NCBI RefSeq assembly: GCF_003473485.1 | Contig: NC_053044.1 | Coordinates: 53,422,091 to 53,486,090, forward strand | Direction of reading: 5' to 3' | From: Medicago truncatula | Lineage: Eukaryota; Streptophyta; Magnoliopsida; Fabales; Fabaceae | Length of the DNA stretch: 64,000 bases | Notes under the pieces: model-generated | Told to the model about the DNA's origin: nothing | The model's input: only the letters and a program-made list of their open reading frames with translations | Databases searched by the model: none | Program-made: the position numbers and the translations under genes | Part shown: positions 22,449 through 33,907 of the stretch, piece by piece | Numbering within the stretch: position 1 is the first letter of the stretch | Layout: each line of letters begins with the position of its first letter

Positions 22449-23766
22449 TGAAGGTGAGAAAAACATAAGAAGGGGGGGTTGAATTGTGTTTTCTTTTTCT
22501 CAAGATAAATTCTTCTTCTGAGATCACTTCAGAGGCAATTGACTTGCTTCTGATGTGCAGTTCAGAATTGGATATGCAGCGGAGTAAAACAGAGTAAGAG
22601 AGAAGAAAGAAAGACACAGACAATTATACTGGTTCCTTCCACAAACCGGAAGTAGTCCAGTCCCCCTTGCACTTCCAAGGAGAGTTTCACTAAGTTTAAT
22701 CACAACTGATTACAATTGCTCAATACTGCACCTAGTATGAGACTTCAAATTGCTCAAGCACGCAGGCAAGAGACTTCCTTTGCTCAAGCACTAAAGCAAG
22801 AGACTTCCTATGCTCAAGCACTAAAGCAAGAGACTTCTATTCAAACAGAATTACACATAAAATTGTTTGAGTTTGAACACTTGATATACAATCAGTGGTG
22901 TTCACAATACAATGCAAATAAAAGACTCTCTAGACTTAAGAATTTCTAAGATATATCAAATGAACACAGAAATTCTAAGTGCTTTTATGTGAAACAAAAT
23001 TAGCAGAGTTTGGGCGCTTTTTTTACTTGTTGTCTCATGTCTGATCTTCAAGTCTTCACTCCTTTATATAGAGGTGTGAAAGAGTCGTTGAGATCTTTAA
23101 GCACGTCAATAGAGTCGTTGTGAAACTTTGATCAATCACCAATGATCTTTTGCCTGATTTGGATGTTGTCCTATGAAGGATCACGTTCAAATCCATTCCT
23201 ATCTTGAAGGAACATTTCTGCAGGCAAAGCTGTTTTTCTTGTCTTGTAGCGTAGACATAAGCAGAGTAGTGGTTGTACACTTTGTACTTTGTCAATTCTC
23301 TTTGAAGGATGAACATCCAATGCCTTTCAAATGAACCGTTGCCACCTTTCCTTTAGTCTTTTGCTTTCTTTAGACAAGGTTGAAACCATTAAACAGCTAT
23401 TTGAAATTTTAGGTTGTATCTTCTGATGATCTACAGTTTCTGGTGATATACAGCTTCTGATGAAATAGCTTCTGATAGACTTGCTTCTAAACTTGCTTCT
23501 GATGACGTCATCAGGTGCATTTTGTCTTCAGGAGCATCTTAACTTCATGAGCATTTTGTCTGCAGATTTCTTTAGATGCTTTAGGCTTCTCTTTTTGTTG
23601 AATTTTTTGCTCTCTATTGTTCTTCCAAGACCTTTTAAAATGATCAAACTTTGTCTATGGTCCTGTACACTTGAACAAATATTAACAATGTACAATTGAC
23701 AATTTTTAATACATTGTTATCATCAAAACTTTTAAAATTTATTGTAAAACACATTTTGTTCCAACA
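22449..23766 (-). mobile_element. Solo LTR of a SIRE/Maximus-like Ty1-copia element (1.32 kb)
   Basis: On the minus strand it starts TGTTGGAACAAAATGTGTTT and ends CCTTCA, with ACTTG on both sides (22444-22448 and 23767-23771). The start, the phrases built on CTTCTGATG(A) (about 23420-23510), and the CACTACTTC(C)GGTTTGTGGAAGG-like stretch near 22630-22650 are typical of legume SIRE LTRs. A TATA box for minus-strand transcription (CTATATAAAGG) lies at about 23062-23073. No coding region lies inside, so it is a solo LTR. The 5-bp duplications are still identical. Confidence 0.88.
22748..22836 (+). repeat. Three tandem copies of a 30-bp unit in the LTR
   Basis: The unit TTGCTCAAGCACTAAAGCAA followed by GAGACTTCC is repeated three times, with the first copy reading ACGCAGGC in place of ACTAAAGC. 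The plus-strand frame over it (22716-22949) is an artefact. Confidence 0.8.
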
Positions 23767-23771
23767 ACTTG

Positions 23772-25837
23772 ATCTGTAGAATCAATCAATCAATCTGGCA
23801 CGAAATAACTCTTGCTTTGGATCATTTTAGAATATAAGGAAAACCCAAAAGGAATATGTCTAATACAACACTTTTTTCATTTACATTTAACTCACATATT
23901 TTCAACTCAGTTGTCAATGTCAAGCGTGTGTTTTCAAAATTTTACTCTTATTATCAGTACTTTTATCTTTGCACGAAAAGTGGATCAACAAATAATTTAC
24001 TATTTAGGGTAATATTCTAACGAAGTGGGAATTTTTTAAAAATGAGCATGTCATGTTAAATGGTTAATCTTTCATTCTTAGTCTCTGTCAAAGCATATTG
24101 TAAGGTAACTAATAATCTTTATGTATATTTATTCTTCACCATCACCAATCACATTTCACCTTGCTAGAGCCTAGAGGGCATCATTTAGTGAGAAACATGG
24201 TGAAAGCAAAAAGGGTTATTGTTGGCCATTGACATCCAATAATAATAAATTAATTAATTTTTTTTATCATCATTGACAAAATAATTAAGAGATAACAAAA
24301 AATATTAATTGAAAAAGAGCTAGAAAGGAATTAACACTGTTAGTAATGGTAATTTTATTTGATTTGTTGGTCGAATCATGAAAGTTGGAATGATGTCACT
24401 TGGATAAAAACTCCTGTGGCCATATTAAGGACAAGCCATATTGTCAAACCAAAATCATTAAGCATCAAATCTTTAACTTTTATTCGAGATGATGGTTTCA
24501 TTAGCTCATAATGGAAAGATATATTCTTCAAAGTGGTATTAACCCAGAGACATCAATCAGTATATGGAAAGAAAAAAATGTGTAAGCACTACGTAGTACA
24601 TACAACTACTACTATGGTTCTCAAAACGCAATGATTCTTTGAATGTGTTTGTTTCAGCTTAAACCATAAATAGATTTTGGGTTAAAAAATTTAAAGATTT
24701 TGTTTTAGAGATTTTTAAAGGTCCTTTGGTTAAGATTTGAAGTTCTTACACGTGAGTTCCTTGTTTTTAGAAGAAAAAATATATATATATTTTGGAAAAG
24801 CTACTAAAAATAAAATTTTCATTTTGATTCTAAAAATGATTTTTTTAATAAAATGTATTTTTTTTTTAAATTTGAAACAAACACTATAAAAATAAAAATA
24901 AAGTGATTTTTTGGTTAAGAAAATACTTTTTTTTTTCTCAAAAAAATATCAAAACAAACGGGTCTTTATCTTTTTGCGATTTGTTACGATTTTAGGCTAA
25001 AAAATGAGAGTGTAGAAAAATATGGAGAGAAAGGATGCGAGAGAAAATAAAATATGAGAGTTATAGATAGAAGTAGAGTTTAATTTCCCTTTTCATCTAT
25101 TCACTCTATTTCGGTTGCATGAATGCAGGACACGTGGCAAAAAAACATTCAAGAAAATATTGTGAATAACATACGTCGATTTCGTTTCGATTCGCTTCTA
25201 CTGTTGTTTTGTGTTTCCTCCTAAGTTCTTCAAGCTTCATGTTTCCAATTCCCAGAACCCTATTACTTTTAAGTTCTTCAATCTTTGTTATCATACGATT
25301 CGTTTTGATTTGAACAAGATTTGTAGTAAGTTTTGACTTTCGATTTCCAATTTGCGTTCTCTCTGGAACCCTAACCCTAATCCCCCCAATTCCCCAATTC
25401 ATTCTTTTGTCGATTCCAGAGAAGATGAATAGAGGGGTATTTTCATCCTTTCGATTTTGTTTGAGAAGCCAAGGGTATTTTCGTCAGTTTACACCAACTT
25501 TTACTTAGAGAGACAACCACTTGACCAATTAGCAGTGACACCTCAACTGATTAGTAAACATTTTTAATGAACATTTGAATTTACGATGAGTTTATCAAAA
25601 TTATGGTAATAAAATATTTTTTCAAAAATTACATATCAGAGCTTCAACAAAAAACCATTGTACCATCATAATTTTGTCAAACCCTCCTTGATTTCAAGCA
25701 TCCATTTATAAACCTTACATACATTTTGAGTAACTAAATTGAAGATTAATTACATTACATTACTAGGAAACACTATGCATAAGCAGTTACTAGTAGCAAA
25801 TTACAATATGATCAATACATGGATTCTGTTTTCTTCT
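23772..25837. other. Intergenic, no gene seen
   Basis: AT-rich, with T/A homopolymers around 24770-24950. A minus-strand frame of 98 codons at 25106-25402 matches nothing I know and is rich in Lys/Arg/Asn. MOT1 ends at 25838, so roughly the last 150 bases are probably its 3' UTR. Confidence 0.45.
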
Positions 25838-27229
25838 TCAAACTTGCTCTTGACCTTCATGCTTCCAAATGGTAATGAGTGACTTAAAACTTGTCAAATT
25901 CCTTAGCTTAAGAAGTCCAAAAACAACCATCCCACACAAAAAACCAAGAGCAGCACTAGACCCCACAAGAGAAACAGCAGTACAAAGAAGCATAACAAAA
26001 GAATCCTCTTTGTTATTCATATCCCTACAAGCCATAGCTAATTCAATCCCAGCAAACAACAACAACACCCCTAAAATTCCCACAGGAAACTGTTTGAAAA
26101 AATGAGCCAATGAACTTCCCAAAACAAAACCCAAAACCAATTTTGCAGCACCAAGAATTGCCACACACCCTCCACTCCTCCCACCAAATTTATACTGTCC
26201 TGCTAATCCTCCAGCACCATGACAGCATGGCATAGCACCAAACCAACCACCCAAAAGATTCATTAACCCAACTGTCACTGAAAGTGAAGTTACTGAAAAG
26301 TCCTTGGTTGGAAATAAATCAGAGGATAGTTTGCAAACAGCTATCACCGAGTTCAAAATTGACAAGGGTAGTTGTGGAATAGTACCCTTTATAAAACCTT
26401 GTTTCCATGCATGTTTAGAAAATTTCACTAACTCTATATTAGAAGGTCCAAATTTAATTTCATGTATCACATTAGGCCTTCTTATAAAACCCAAAATCAC
26501 ACCCAAAACAAATACTATAAAAGCAGAAGGTAGTGAAAAAACAATCTTTTTAAATGATCTACCACTCTTTTTTCTCTCATTCCCTTCAATTGAATCACCC
26601 AATTCTTCCTCAGTTTCATCAAACTCATTTTCCTTTTCACCAGCACCATTCACAACAACAACAAAGAAAACACATACAATAGCTAAAATCAACCCATCAA
26701 ATCCAAACCACTCCCTGTTACTCAAAGATTTAGACTTTGGTAAATCTTGAACTTTTCTAACATATTTAATAGCAGTTAAAGCAAAAGACAAACCTTGTGC
26801 AAGCTGAATCCCTCGAACAACACATAAAGGTATAAGCTTGTAAGCCAATTTCATCAACCCAGTAAAACCCAAAACCAATAAAACAGCTCCGGTTAAGATA
26901 CCGGAAGCCATGATCTCCGGGATACCGAAAGAGGGGTCGGAGAGTGCAACGGCAGCTATGGATTTCATGGGCTGAACTGGCATAGGAACACCGTACATGG
27001 CACCGGTGAGGAAGTTATAGAAGCCGGTGAAAATCAAAGTGGTGCCAAGGTTGAGGTTTTTGGAAAGGGTGAGTGAAAGTACTATTGGTATGTATGTGCC
27101 AAGGTCACCCATGGCTCCATTGAGTTCAGATAATGTTGAATGGAAATTTAAGTTGTTTTTTACTTTTTGTATGGTGGTGAGTCTTGTGGGAGTGGTGGTG
27201 GGAAGAGTTTGGGGGTTTGATGATGCCAT
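25838..27229 (-). CDS. MOT1: Molybdate transporter, MOT1 family
   Basis: A single uninterrupted exon of 463 codons, as is usual for plant MOT1 genes. The family signature motifs are complete: GAMGDLGTYIPIVLSL (about residue 39), YGVPMPVQPMKSIAA (about 79) and GAMPCCHGAGGLAGQYKFGG (about 330). About nine or ten hydrophobic segments are visible, and a charged loop rich in Glu lies near residues 200-225. MOT1 proteins carry molybdate across the plasma membrane or internal membranes, feeding molybdenum-cofactor synthesis. In legumes that includes supply to nitrate reductase and to nodules for nitrogenase; whether this copy acts in nodules cannot be read from the sequence. Start: first ATG, about 100 bp below a TATA box at 27331-27340. 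I see no defect. Confidence 0.95.
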   Translation of the reverse strand: MASSNPQTLPTTTPTRLTTIQKVKNNLNFHSTLSELNGAMGDLGTYIPIVLSLTLSKNLNLGTTLIFTGFYNFLTGAMYGVPMPVQPMKSIAAVALSDPSFGIPEIMASGILTGAVLLVLGFTGLMKLAYKLIPLCVVRGIQLAQGLSFALTAIKYVRKVQDLPKSKSLSNREWFGFDGLILAIVCVFFVVVVNGAGEKENEFDETEEELGDSIEGNERKKSGRSFKKIVFSLPSAFIVFVLGVILGFIRRPNVIHEIKFGPSNIELVKFSKHAWKQGFIKGTIPQLPLSILNSVIAVCKLSSDLFPTKDFSVTSLSVTVGLMNLLGGWFGAMPCCHGAGGLAGQYKFGGRSGGCVAILGAAKLVLGFVLGSSLAHFFKQFPVGILGVLLLFAGIELAMACRDMNNKEDSFVMLLCTAVSLVGSSAALGFLCGMVVFGLLKLRNLTSFKSLITIWKHEGQEQV

Positions 27230-27330
27230 GAAAGGGAGGTTTTTTTTAGCTTAGTTTTGGTTAATTAGCTCTCAAGAGTGTACTGAGTACTCAAATGAAC
27301 GCAATCATGAAAAGGGATTGATTGGGATTC

Positions 27331-27340
27331 TCTATTTATA
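27331..27340 (-). promoter_or_regulatory. TATA box of the MOT1 gene
   Basis: The minus strand reads CCTATAAATAGAGAATCCC, placing TATAAATAGA about 100 bp upstream of the ATG at 27229. Confidence 0.7.
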
Positions 27341-27349
27341 GGAGAAGTG

Positions 27350-28565
27350 AGGGTCGTTTTAGTAAGGTTCTATATGAATGTTTTTAATATTCAATCATGT
27401 AATGTTTTTGAAAATTTAAGAAGGTATTTCGGATCCTATGCCGTAGAAAAAACACATTGTTTCACGTTGTAGCTAATCTCGATCATTGATTTGAGATCAA
27501 ACAGTTTAAATTTTAAATTCAATTTTACATGATAAAACGATCTCAGCCGTTGTTTGAAGATCAGACGGCTTAGATCTATTACAACGTTCAACTGTAACTG
27601 CACTAAATCCAGTTCAATTTCAGTTTATGTCTTAACAACACACTTTGTAATGTTCTTTGTAATGTTTTTTTTAGGTTGTCTTTTAAGAATTATGGATAAT
27701 CCGACGTACAAGTGGAGTAAAAACTAGTTTGTGGGTAGAACTTGTAAGTTTACTCATTAGTCATTTGGCTTATTCTTATTTGTGTTGGAAAAATTACTCA
27801 ATTATTTAAAGGTTGAGATTTTTAAAAAGGGTGATTGAAAGTGCACTTAAGCCAAAAAAAAATTACATAGCCAACATCCTAACACCTCAAATTTCCACAT
27901 CTAATGTCACCAACGTGGCTTTTTGTCTAATATGCACAAGTAAAATGGTCCCACGTCATGTACATGTGTCTTTTTCATCATTGATCCAATAAATCATATA
28001 TTTCATTTAATTTAATGGTGGAATTTATCGATGTAATGTCAAAAACTAATTTGTGCATGATGCAAGACTTGTCTCACTTGTGCACAATAAAATTGGCCCA
28101 CCAACAAGTCTTCTCTTTACAAGCATTCCAAGCAATTTATGTCTCCCTCAGTTCTAAATTATAATGCACCAAAGCATTAATGTCCAATCAAAACACAAGA
28201 TGTTGCTTATTTCAACTGTAATGACCAGGGATCTCTTCTCATGATCAATTAATTTATCCACAATTAAACTAAACAATCACTTCTCTCGTTGACGTATTTG
28301 TCAAATCTATCACAAGCGCACCACCCACCTTGTGATGACAAACATAAATAGCTAGCTTAAAATTTATAAATAAATAATAAAACATCAAAATGATAATAAT
28401 TCAGGATATATATTGTGCATAGTATTTCAGGATTGTATTAAAATTACAGCTCAAACAAGGTCTATGTATTAAAAACTATGGCTACAGCCCAAAGGCATGA
28501 ACTACAAAAAAAGAGGGAAAGAAACTGGAAACCTTTGAATGCTCTTCTACCAATGCGTCAAAATT
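27350..28565. other. MOT1 upstream region and intergenic DNA
   Basis: No gene is seen. Short inverted repeats (GATCTCA/TGAGATCA) lie near 27478-27550. The last few hundred bases approach the 3' end of the FAR1-related pseudogene. Confidence 0.4.
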
Positions 28566-28569
28566 CAAA

Positions 28570-31500
28570 ATGCCCTTCCATGAATGCCATCAGAAGCTGC
28601 AATCATAATCATTGTTAGCAATAACTTCATCCAAATGACCTCTGTAGCAATGGCACTTATGATGGAAAGCGTGTACAATGTTTGATACATATAGGTGTGG
28701 ACACCGACACATGTAATTACATTCAATTAATTCAATTTTTTAAATTATCACTGATGTCGATTTCTTAGTGCCGTGTCCGGTGTCCGAGTATGTGATTGAT
28801 AGCAAATAACTTATAACTACTCTATCAATTTTATAAAAAATCAGGTTTACACACAACAAATACAGTCCATTGGAGACAAATACCTTGTACTCTATTTGGG
28901 AGGAACTACTGAGGTTGAATACCCTTTCCACCTAAAATATGAATATTACAATGTTAACACCAATATCAAGTGGCTTATAAAATAAAATCTCATCTTTACA
29001 CCTTAAATACACTTTAGCATTACACTAAATAGAACTCGATCCCATATGAGACGTAGTATTATTATTACCAGCTGGCACTCCATAATAATACTGAGACAAA
29101 ATATTTTAAAGCTTAACATACAAATGATACACATGAAACAAAGAAAATGATATCAAAATTAAATTATCACAAGCAAATTCGCAACCTGGGGTGCTTGTGG
29201 TAAAACAGGAACTCCACTAAAGTTGGGCAAGTTCCGCCATCCATGGCTTGGAGTGACATAACCATATGGTGAGGAATGCATTTTAGGTAATATAAACTGC
29301 ATTTGGGAATTAACATGGTGACCTCCACTAGAACAACCAGTCTGTAAGATTGTCCAACAAAAAAATATCCAAATATTTAAATTATAATAACAATCGCTTA
29401 TACAATTAAATAAAAATATAACACATTGTCAAACTATGTACGTAACAATTACTCAAACTGCAGATAGGGACAATTATGTACTTACGCCGTAATTATTTGA
29501 TTTTTGTGTCAGCTCTTTTGCTTTCTTTTGCTTCTGATTACAACATTCACTACGTTTATCTTTCTGAAATATAGGAAAAACTATTACTTCAAAGTAAATA
29601 CAAAAACAAAACTTGATTTACTTCGCCCCTATAAATTTCAAGGTTAGGAGATCATACAGTGTCAAGAACATTGTTTAAACCAGATGCCAGTATTTCTTTA
29701 TCCTGCAAAATAAAATAAAAACATTTCAATTCATACACAATAAAAAAAAAAAAAAAAAAAAAACTTCTATCAGCTGTCATGCTGAATTTAGAAGGCTCCG
29801 GACAAGATGACTGATCATCATTCATACTCTTATCATTTACACCAGCATGCATTTGACATGGTTTAACCTTGTATTTTGTGCTATTACAGTTTTAACACTG
29901 ACCTGCCCTCTTTGTGCCAAACTTTTTATTCTTGGGAGTATCTTTAGTCTCAACTCTGTTGGGATCACCAATGTGCTTTGGTGACGAGCTTTGCGCGTCA
30001 ACAAGATCCTCCATCTTCTTATATTTGTTAGTAAGCTTCAATATGTCATCCATGATCTCATTGTAGTGTTCCTTACTTTTTACGGCTACCTGCCACAATC
30101 TAGTAAAAGCATCATAGGCTGCAAACTGAGCGAACTCTACATCATAGTTCATTCCATCCATCAAATTCGATGACAGTAAAGCAATCTTAGCATTCTTAGT
30201 CCACCGTGTCAAAACCAAATTGCTTGGAATATGATCCACATGCTCAAAGATCATTGCACGAAAAATATGCGAACACGGAATGCCACGAGACTCAAAATGT
30301 CTACACACACAATAAAATGTTGACTTAGAAGTATCATAAACAACTTTTGTTTCAATATTGGGATGGCAATACTTGATTAGCTTGAAGATAACCTTCTTCC
30401 CATTTACCATTCGCTTAATAACATTTAATGCACCAGCCAATGCAATCTGCTCTTTAACTTCCTTAAAAATCTCTGTTGTGTAAATTTTTGCAGAATCATT
30501 CTCAAACTCTTGAAGAGACTTGGTCAACACAGGTTCTGAATATAAAGACTTGTTATCAGCCATCAGCTCATTGTTTCTATATTTTCTCAAAGTCTGCTCA
30601 AAACTAAGCATAAATTCAAAAACGCTGATTTTCTTCATAATATATTGGCTTAATTGCACTTTTGGACCCCTATTTTTCCAAAAGTTGCGGTTATGGATCC
30701 CTAACTAATTTAAATACAAAACAGCCCCATATGTTTTGATTATTTGGCAGTTTTGGCCCCCCAAGGCAAAATAAAAATAAAAAATTTGACACATGGCACC
30801 TCACTTAGGGTGCCACGTCAGCGTTGACCGAGTCAACACTGAAATGGGGGTTCAAAACTACCAAAGAATCAATACATAGGGGGCTGATTTGTATTTAAAT
30901 TAGTTAGGGGTCCATAACCGCAACTTTTGAAAAGATAGAGGTCCAAAAGTGCAATTAAGCCTAATATATTCCGTGATGATTGAATTAATAGCTTCACAAT
31001 GACACGTAGTTTATATACAACCAAAAAACTTATCACGGAGGTATGCATTGGCCCACAATGACCTATTCTCATAGGTTCTAGAAACCCATTCATTCCCCGC
31101 AATTTCGTGCTGCACAACCATCTTTATCCAAAAATCTTCAAATTCTTTCGGGCTGAAATTTGAGTAAGTTGCCTTTTTGAAATCCTCCAAAAATGAAGAA
31201 CTCTCGACATTTTTACATGCATTCTTGTGCAAGTTCCAAACACATAGTTGATGACATGAATCCGGAAAAACATGTTTTATAGCCTCCATCATGACCTCAT
31301 CCCCATTTGTCACAACAACTTTGGGATGTTTATTTCGCATTGCTTCTGAAAAAGATTTTAAGACCCACTTATAGGTCTCAATTGTTTCATCCGACATCAA
31401 AGCACAACCAAATATAATTGGTTGAGAATGATGATTGCACCCGGAGAAAATTACCAATGGACAATTGTATTTGTTCTTCTCGTGCGTGGTGTAAGTACAA

Positions 31501-32282
31501 GAACATCGTTGAAACATAGATAATCAGATATGCTACATCCATCTGCCCAAAAAAGTTGCTTCAATCTACCATCATCGGTAGTTGTAAATTTTGCATATAG
31601 CATAGGGTCATTGCTCGCCTTCCCACTAAGATAACTTAAGGCAGCAACAACATCACCATCTTTAACCTTACCACGGATTTTGCTATTAAAACCGTTGTAT
31701 AGATTTTTCTTTGAAAAACCAACACCAACATATGCACCCTTTTGAGCCACAGCGTGCCCCATTATATAACCAGTTATAACATCATCCGTACTATCAGCCT
31801 GAGATTTTATCAGCATCCTTCATTCCACAGCAAGCTACCAAGTGTGAAGGAGTTAGTTCATGGTTATGAACCTCTTCAAAACATCTCACTTCCCATCTTG
31901 ATGCTTTCAACTTGTAGCATACACGAAACCTAGCTTGGCAATTAGTTCGACTGCTAGATCTATGATCTTTTTTCCTATTAATCACCTCATCTTTCCTTAC
32001 CACAAAACCATGACATCTTGCATAATTACAATAAAAGTCATAAGCTTCCTCATCGCTACCAAACTCTAGCCCTCGTATTTCATCAGCTGTCAAGTCAACA
32101 ATCTTTTTAAATTTACCATCTGAGGCATCCATTCTTGCACTATCATTCTGATCACACAACCCACTCTTGTCGATTCTATCACTTTCGTCGTCAGAAGAAA
32201 CAGAACAATCAAGATCTCTATCATCATCCAAATTAACTGCTTGCAAATCATCAAAATTATCCATCTGTCCATTAACCATCAC
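28570..32282 (-). pseudogene. FAR1-RELATED SEQUENCE (FRS/FHY3 family) pseudogene
   Basis: Reading down the minus strand, an acidic N-terminus (32282 on) is followed by the FAR1 DNA-binding domain (FGSDEEAYDFYCNYARCHGF). Then come the MULE transposase domain (CPLVIFSGCNHHSQPIIFGC, HQLCVWNLHKN) and a SWIM zinc finger (CRHFESRGIPCSH, about 30280). C-terminal exons lie near 29500-29570, 29170-29340 and 28600. Family members are transcription factors derived from Mutator-like transposases; FHY3 and FAR1 act in phytochrome A signalling. Breaks: a frameshift near 31505 between DVLV and KYNCPLV; TAA in place of the Arg of GCI-R-TT at about 31010; a 315-bp MITE at 30647-30961; and TAA after RAGQC near 29895, in the zinc-knuckle segment. 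The gene cannot make a full protein. Confidence 0.85.
30647..30961. mobile_element. MULE-type MITE inserted in FAR1-related coding sequence
   Basis: The ends GGCTTAATTGCACTTTTGGA are an exact inverted pair. The 9-bp duplication TAATATATT lies at 30638-30646 and 30962-30970. The insertion falls between TEYI and MKKISVFEFM of the transposase-derived domain. The GGCTTAATTG terminus is shared with the element at 35432-36336. Confidence 0.9.
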
Positions 32283-32289
32283 ATTAGAT

Positions 32290-33028
32290 TCAAAAAGATT
32301 ATAATTTACATGTTAATACCCATAAATGGTGTGGCGCAAAAACTCATTCAACTATTGGTATTAAAAAGGAATTTGATTCAACTATTGGTTGAAAAATCAT
32401 TGTACAAAAGTCTTACATTTCTATGGGTAGCATAGTAGTTGGCATGTATTCATTGATGAATAATCACAAATATGAAAGGGTTAGGCATTAGGTGGTGATG
32501 GATTGATATGTTAAAAGCAAATTACAAAAAAAAAGCTTTCAATCAATACTATTGTGTTGAAGAGACTCAAAAATATTCCAAGGAAATTAATTATTCCAAG
32601 AAACTTTTTTTCAACTGCATCACCCCATTTTCATTCCCAGCAAAAAGGGATGGGAATGAGTAATTCCCGGCGGTTAACTTTCCCTTTTTTTTTTAAAAAA
32701 GGCCATTTATAGCCTTTAAATAACCGCAAGGCCACTACTCATATTAACCAATATGTGTGCCACATCTGTCTTACATGATAAGGGTGTTTTGATAATTATA
32801 TCATTTCTTTAAATAAGTATTCCCAGAAAAATAAATTATCAACCAAACACAATTGTTAAATATTCCTTGGAATAAAATTGACGTGTGATATTTCAAGGAA
32901 AATCAATCCTGGTATAATTTTTTGTAACCTTTAACAAACGCCCCCTAGTGGGAGTTATCGGAGGCAAGTTCACATTAATTTAAACAAAAAAGAAATCTAA
33001 GAAAAGGAAATAACAGGAAAAATAACTA
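32290..33028. other. Upstream region of the FAR1-related pseudogene
   Basis: No gene is seen. The ATTCC(A/C)(A/G)GGAA-like phrases around 32570-32920 (TTCCAAGGAAATT, TCCTTGGAATAA) form an imperfect inverted pair, suggesting an old MITE of about 350 bp without clear ends. Confidence 0.35.
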
Positions 33029-33051
33029 TGATGTTCAGTTTTTTTTTTGTT

Positions 33052-33258
33052 GAAAACTCGATATCCAGCCAAGAACCGACTAATCCAGGATCAATTCTGC
33101 ATCAATTCTGCTTGTCTACAACAGCAGTTCATTTGAAGCCAGAGCAAAGTCCTTCGCGGACTAGCCCAACACCACAATTGTTAACACCTGAGGGAATCAA
33201 ACCTGAAACCTTGAAAGGAGTATACCAAGCATACACCACTAGGCCAACCCCGACGTTT
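33052..33258 (-). mobile_element. tRNA-derived SINE, second family
   Basis: On the minus strand it begins CGTCGGGGTTGGCCTAGTGG. The A-box-like TGGCCTAGTGG lies at 33236-33246 and the B-box-like GGTTTGATTCCC at 33192-33203. It ends GATATCGAGTTTTC followed by an A tail. The flanks repeat TGATGTT(C/T)AG plus a T run at 33029-33051 and 33259-33281, one mismatch in about 20. The plus-strand frame at 33028-33261 is this element and not a gene. Confidence 0.82.
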
Positions 33259-33281
33259 TGATGTTTAGTTTTTTTTTTGTT

Positions 33282-33897
33282 TTGTTATAGAAAGTTTAAA
33301 TGGGTTGGCCTCTGGGGCTCACCAGGGTCGGGGCATGCCTCAAGGCTCAAAGAGTGTTTGCAGAGGCACTTACATATCACCCACCAAAGAGATTTTCACA
33401 TCGACAGCGGAAGTTAAAGTCATGACCTTGCGATTGAGTTGACTTCCTACCAACAAATTCAACCTTCATTGGCGATATTGAGTTAATCATGGCAAAATGA
33501 ATGTTTTAACATATCTATTCTGCTGTACAAAATAAAATCCAAAATTTTGAGTTACCAAAGCAAATGTCAATATGCATAATAGACAGAAACATGCAGAGTC
33601 GGTTAAAAACGTAAATTTGAAGTTACCAAAGAACATAAACACAACAACATTGTGATGCATTATGGTAGCATCACATAAAGAGATTGGAATTGAACAAAAA
33701 AAAAAAAAAAAAAACCTAGAATGATACAAGAAAAAAACGGAAGCAAAATGGAAAGATAAAGAAATACTCTTCCCTTATATCACATCACAATATATTACAT
33801 CTACATTTTTCATACCAATTTCTCTTTTCTCATACTCTCTTTTAACTAATACTCTTCACAATTTTATATATTTTTTTTATAAAATAAAACCATATTC
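33282..33897. other. Intergenic, no gene seen
   Basis: Less AT-rich sequence at 33300-33470, then AT-rich DNA with an A run at 33697-33714. No recognised feature. Confidence 0.4.
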
Positions 33898-33907
33898 ATT
33901 CATTTAA

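Noticed and set aside
25106-25402. 98-codon minus-strand frame
   Set aside because: No known motif, no splice context and no promoter; kept only as a note in the intergenic entry.
26304-26750. 148-codon plus-strand frame
   Set aside because: Antisense shadow of MOT1, whose minus-strand frame has all family motifs.
33028-33261. 77-codon plus-strand frame
   Set aside because: It is the reverse complement of a tRNA-derived SINE with A and B boxes and flanking repeats.
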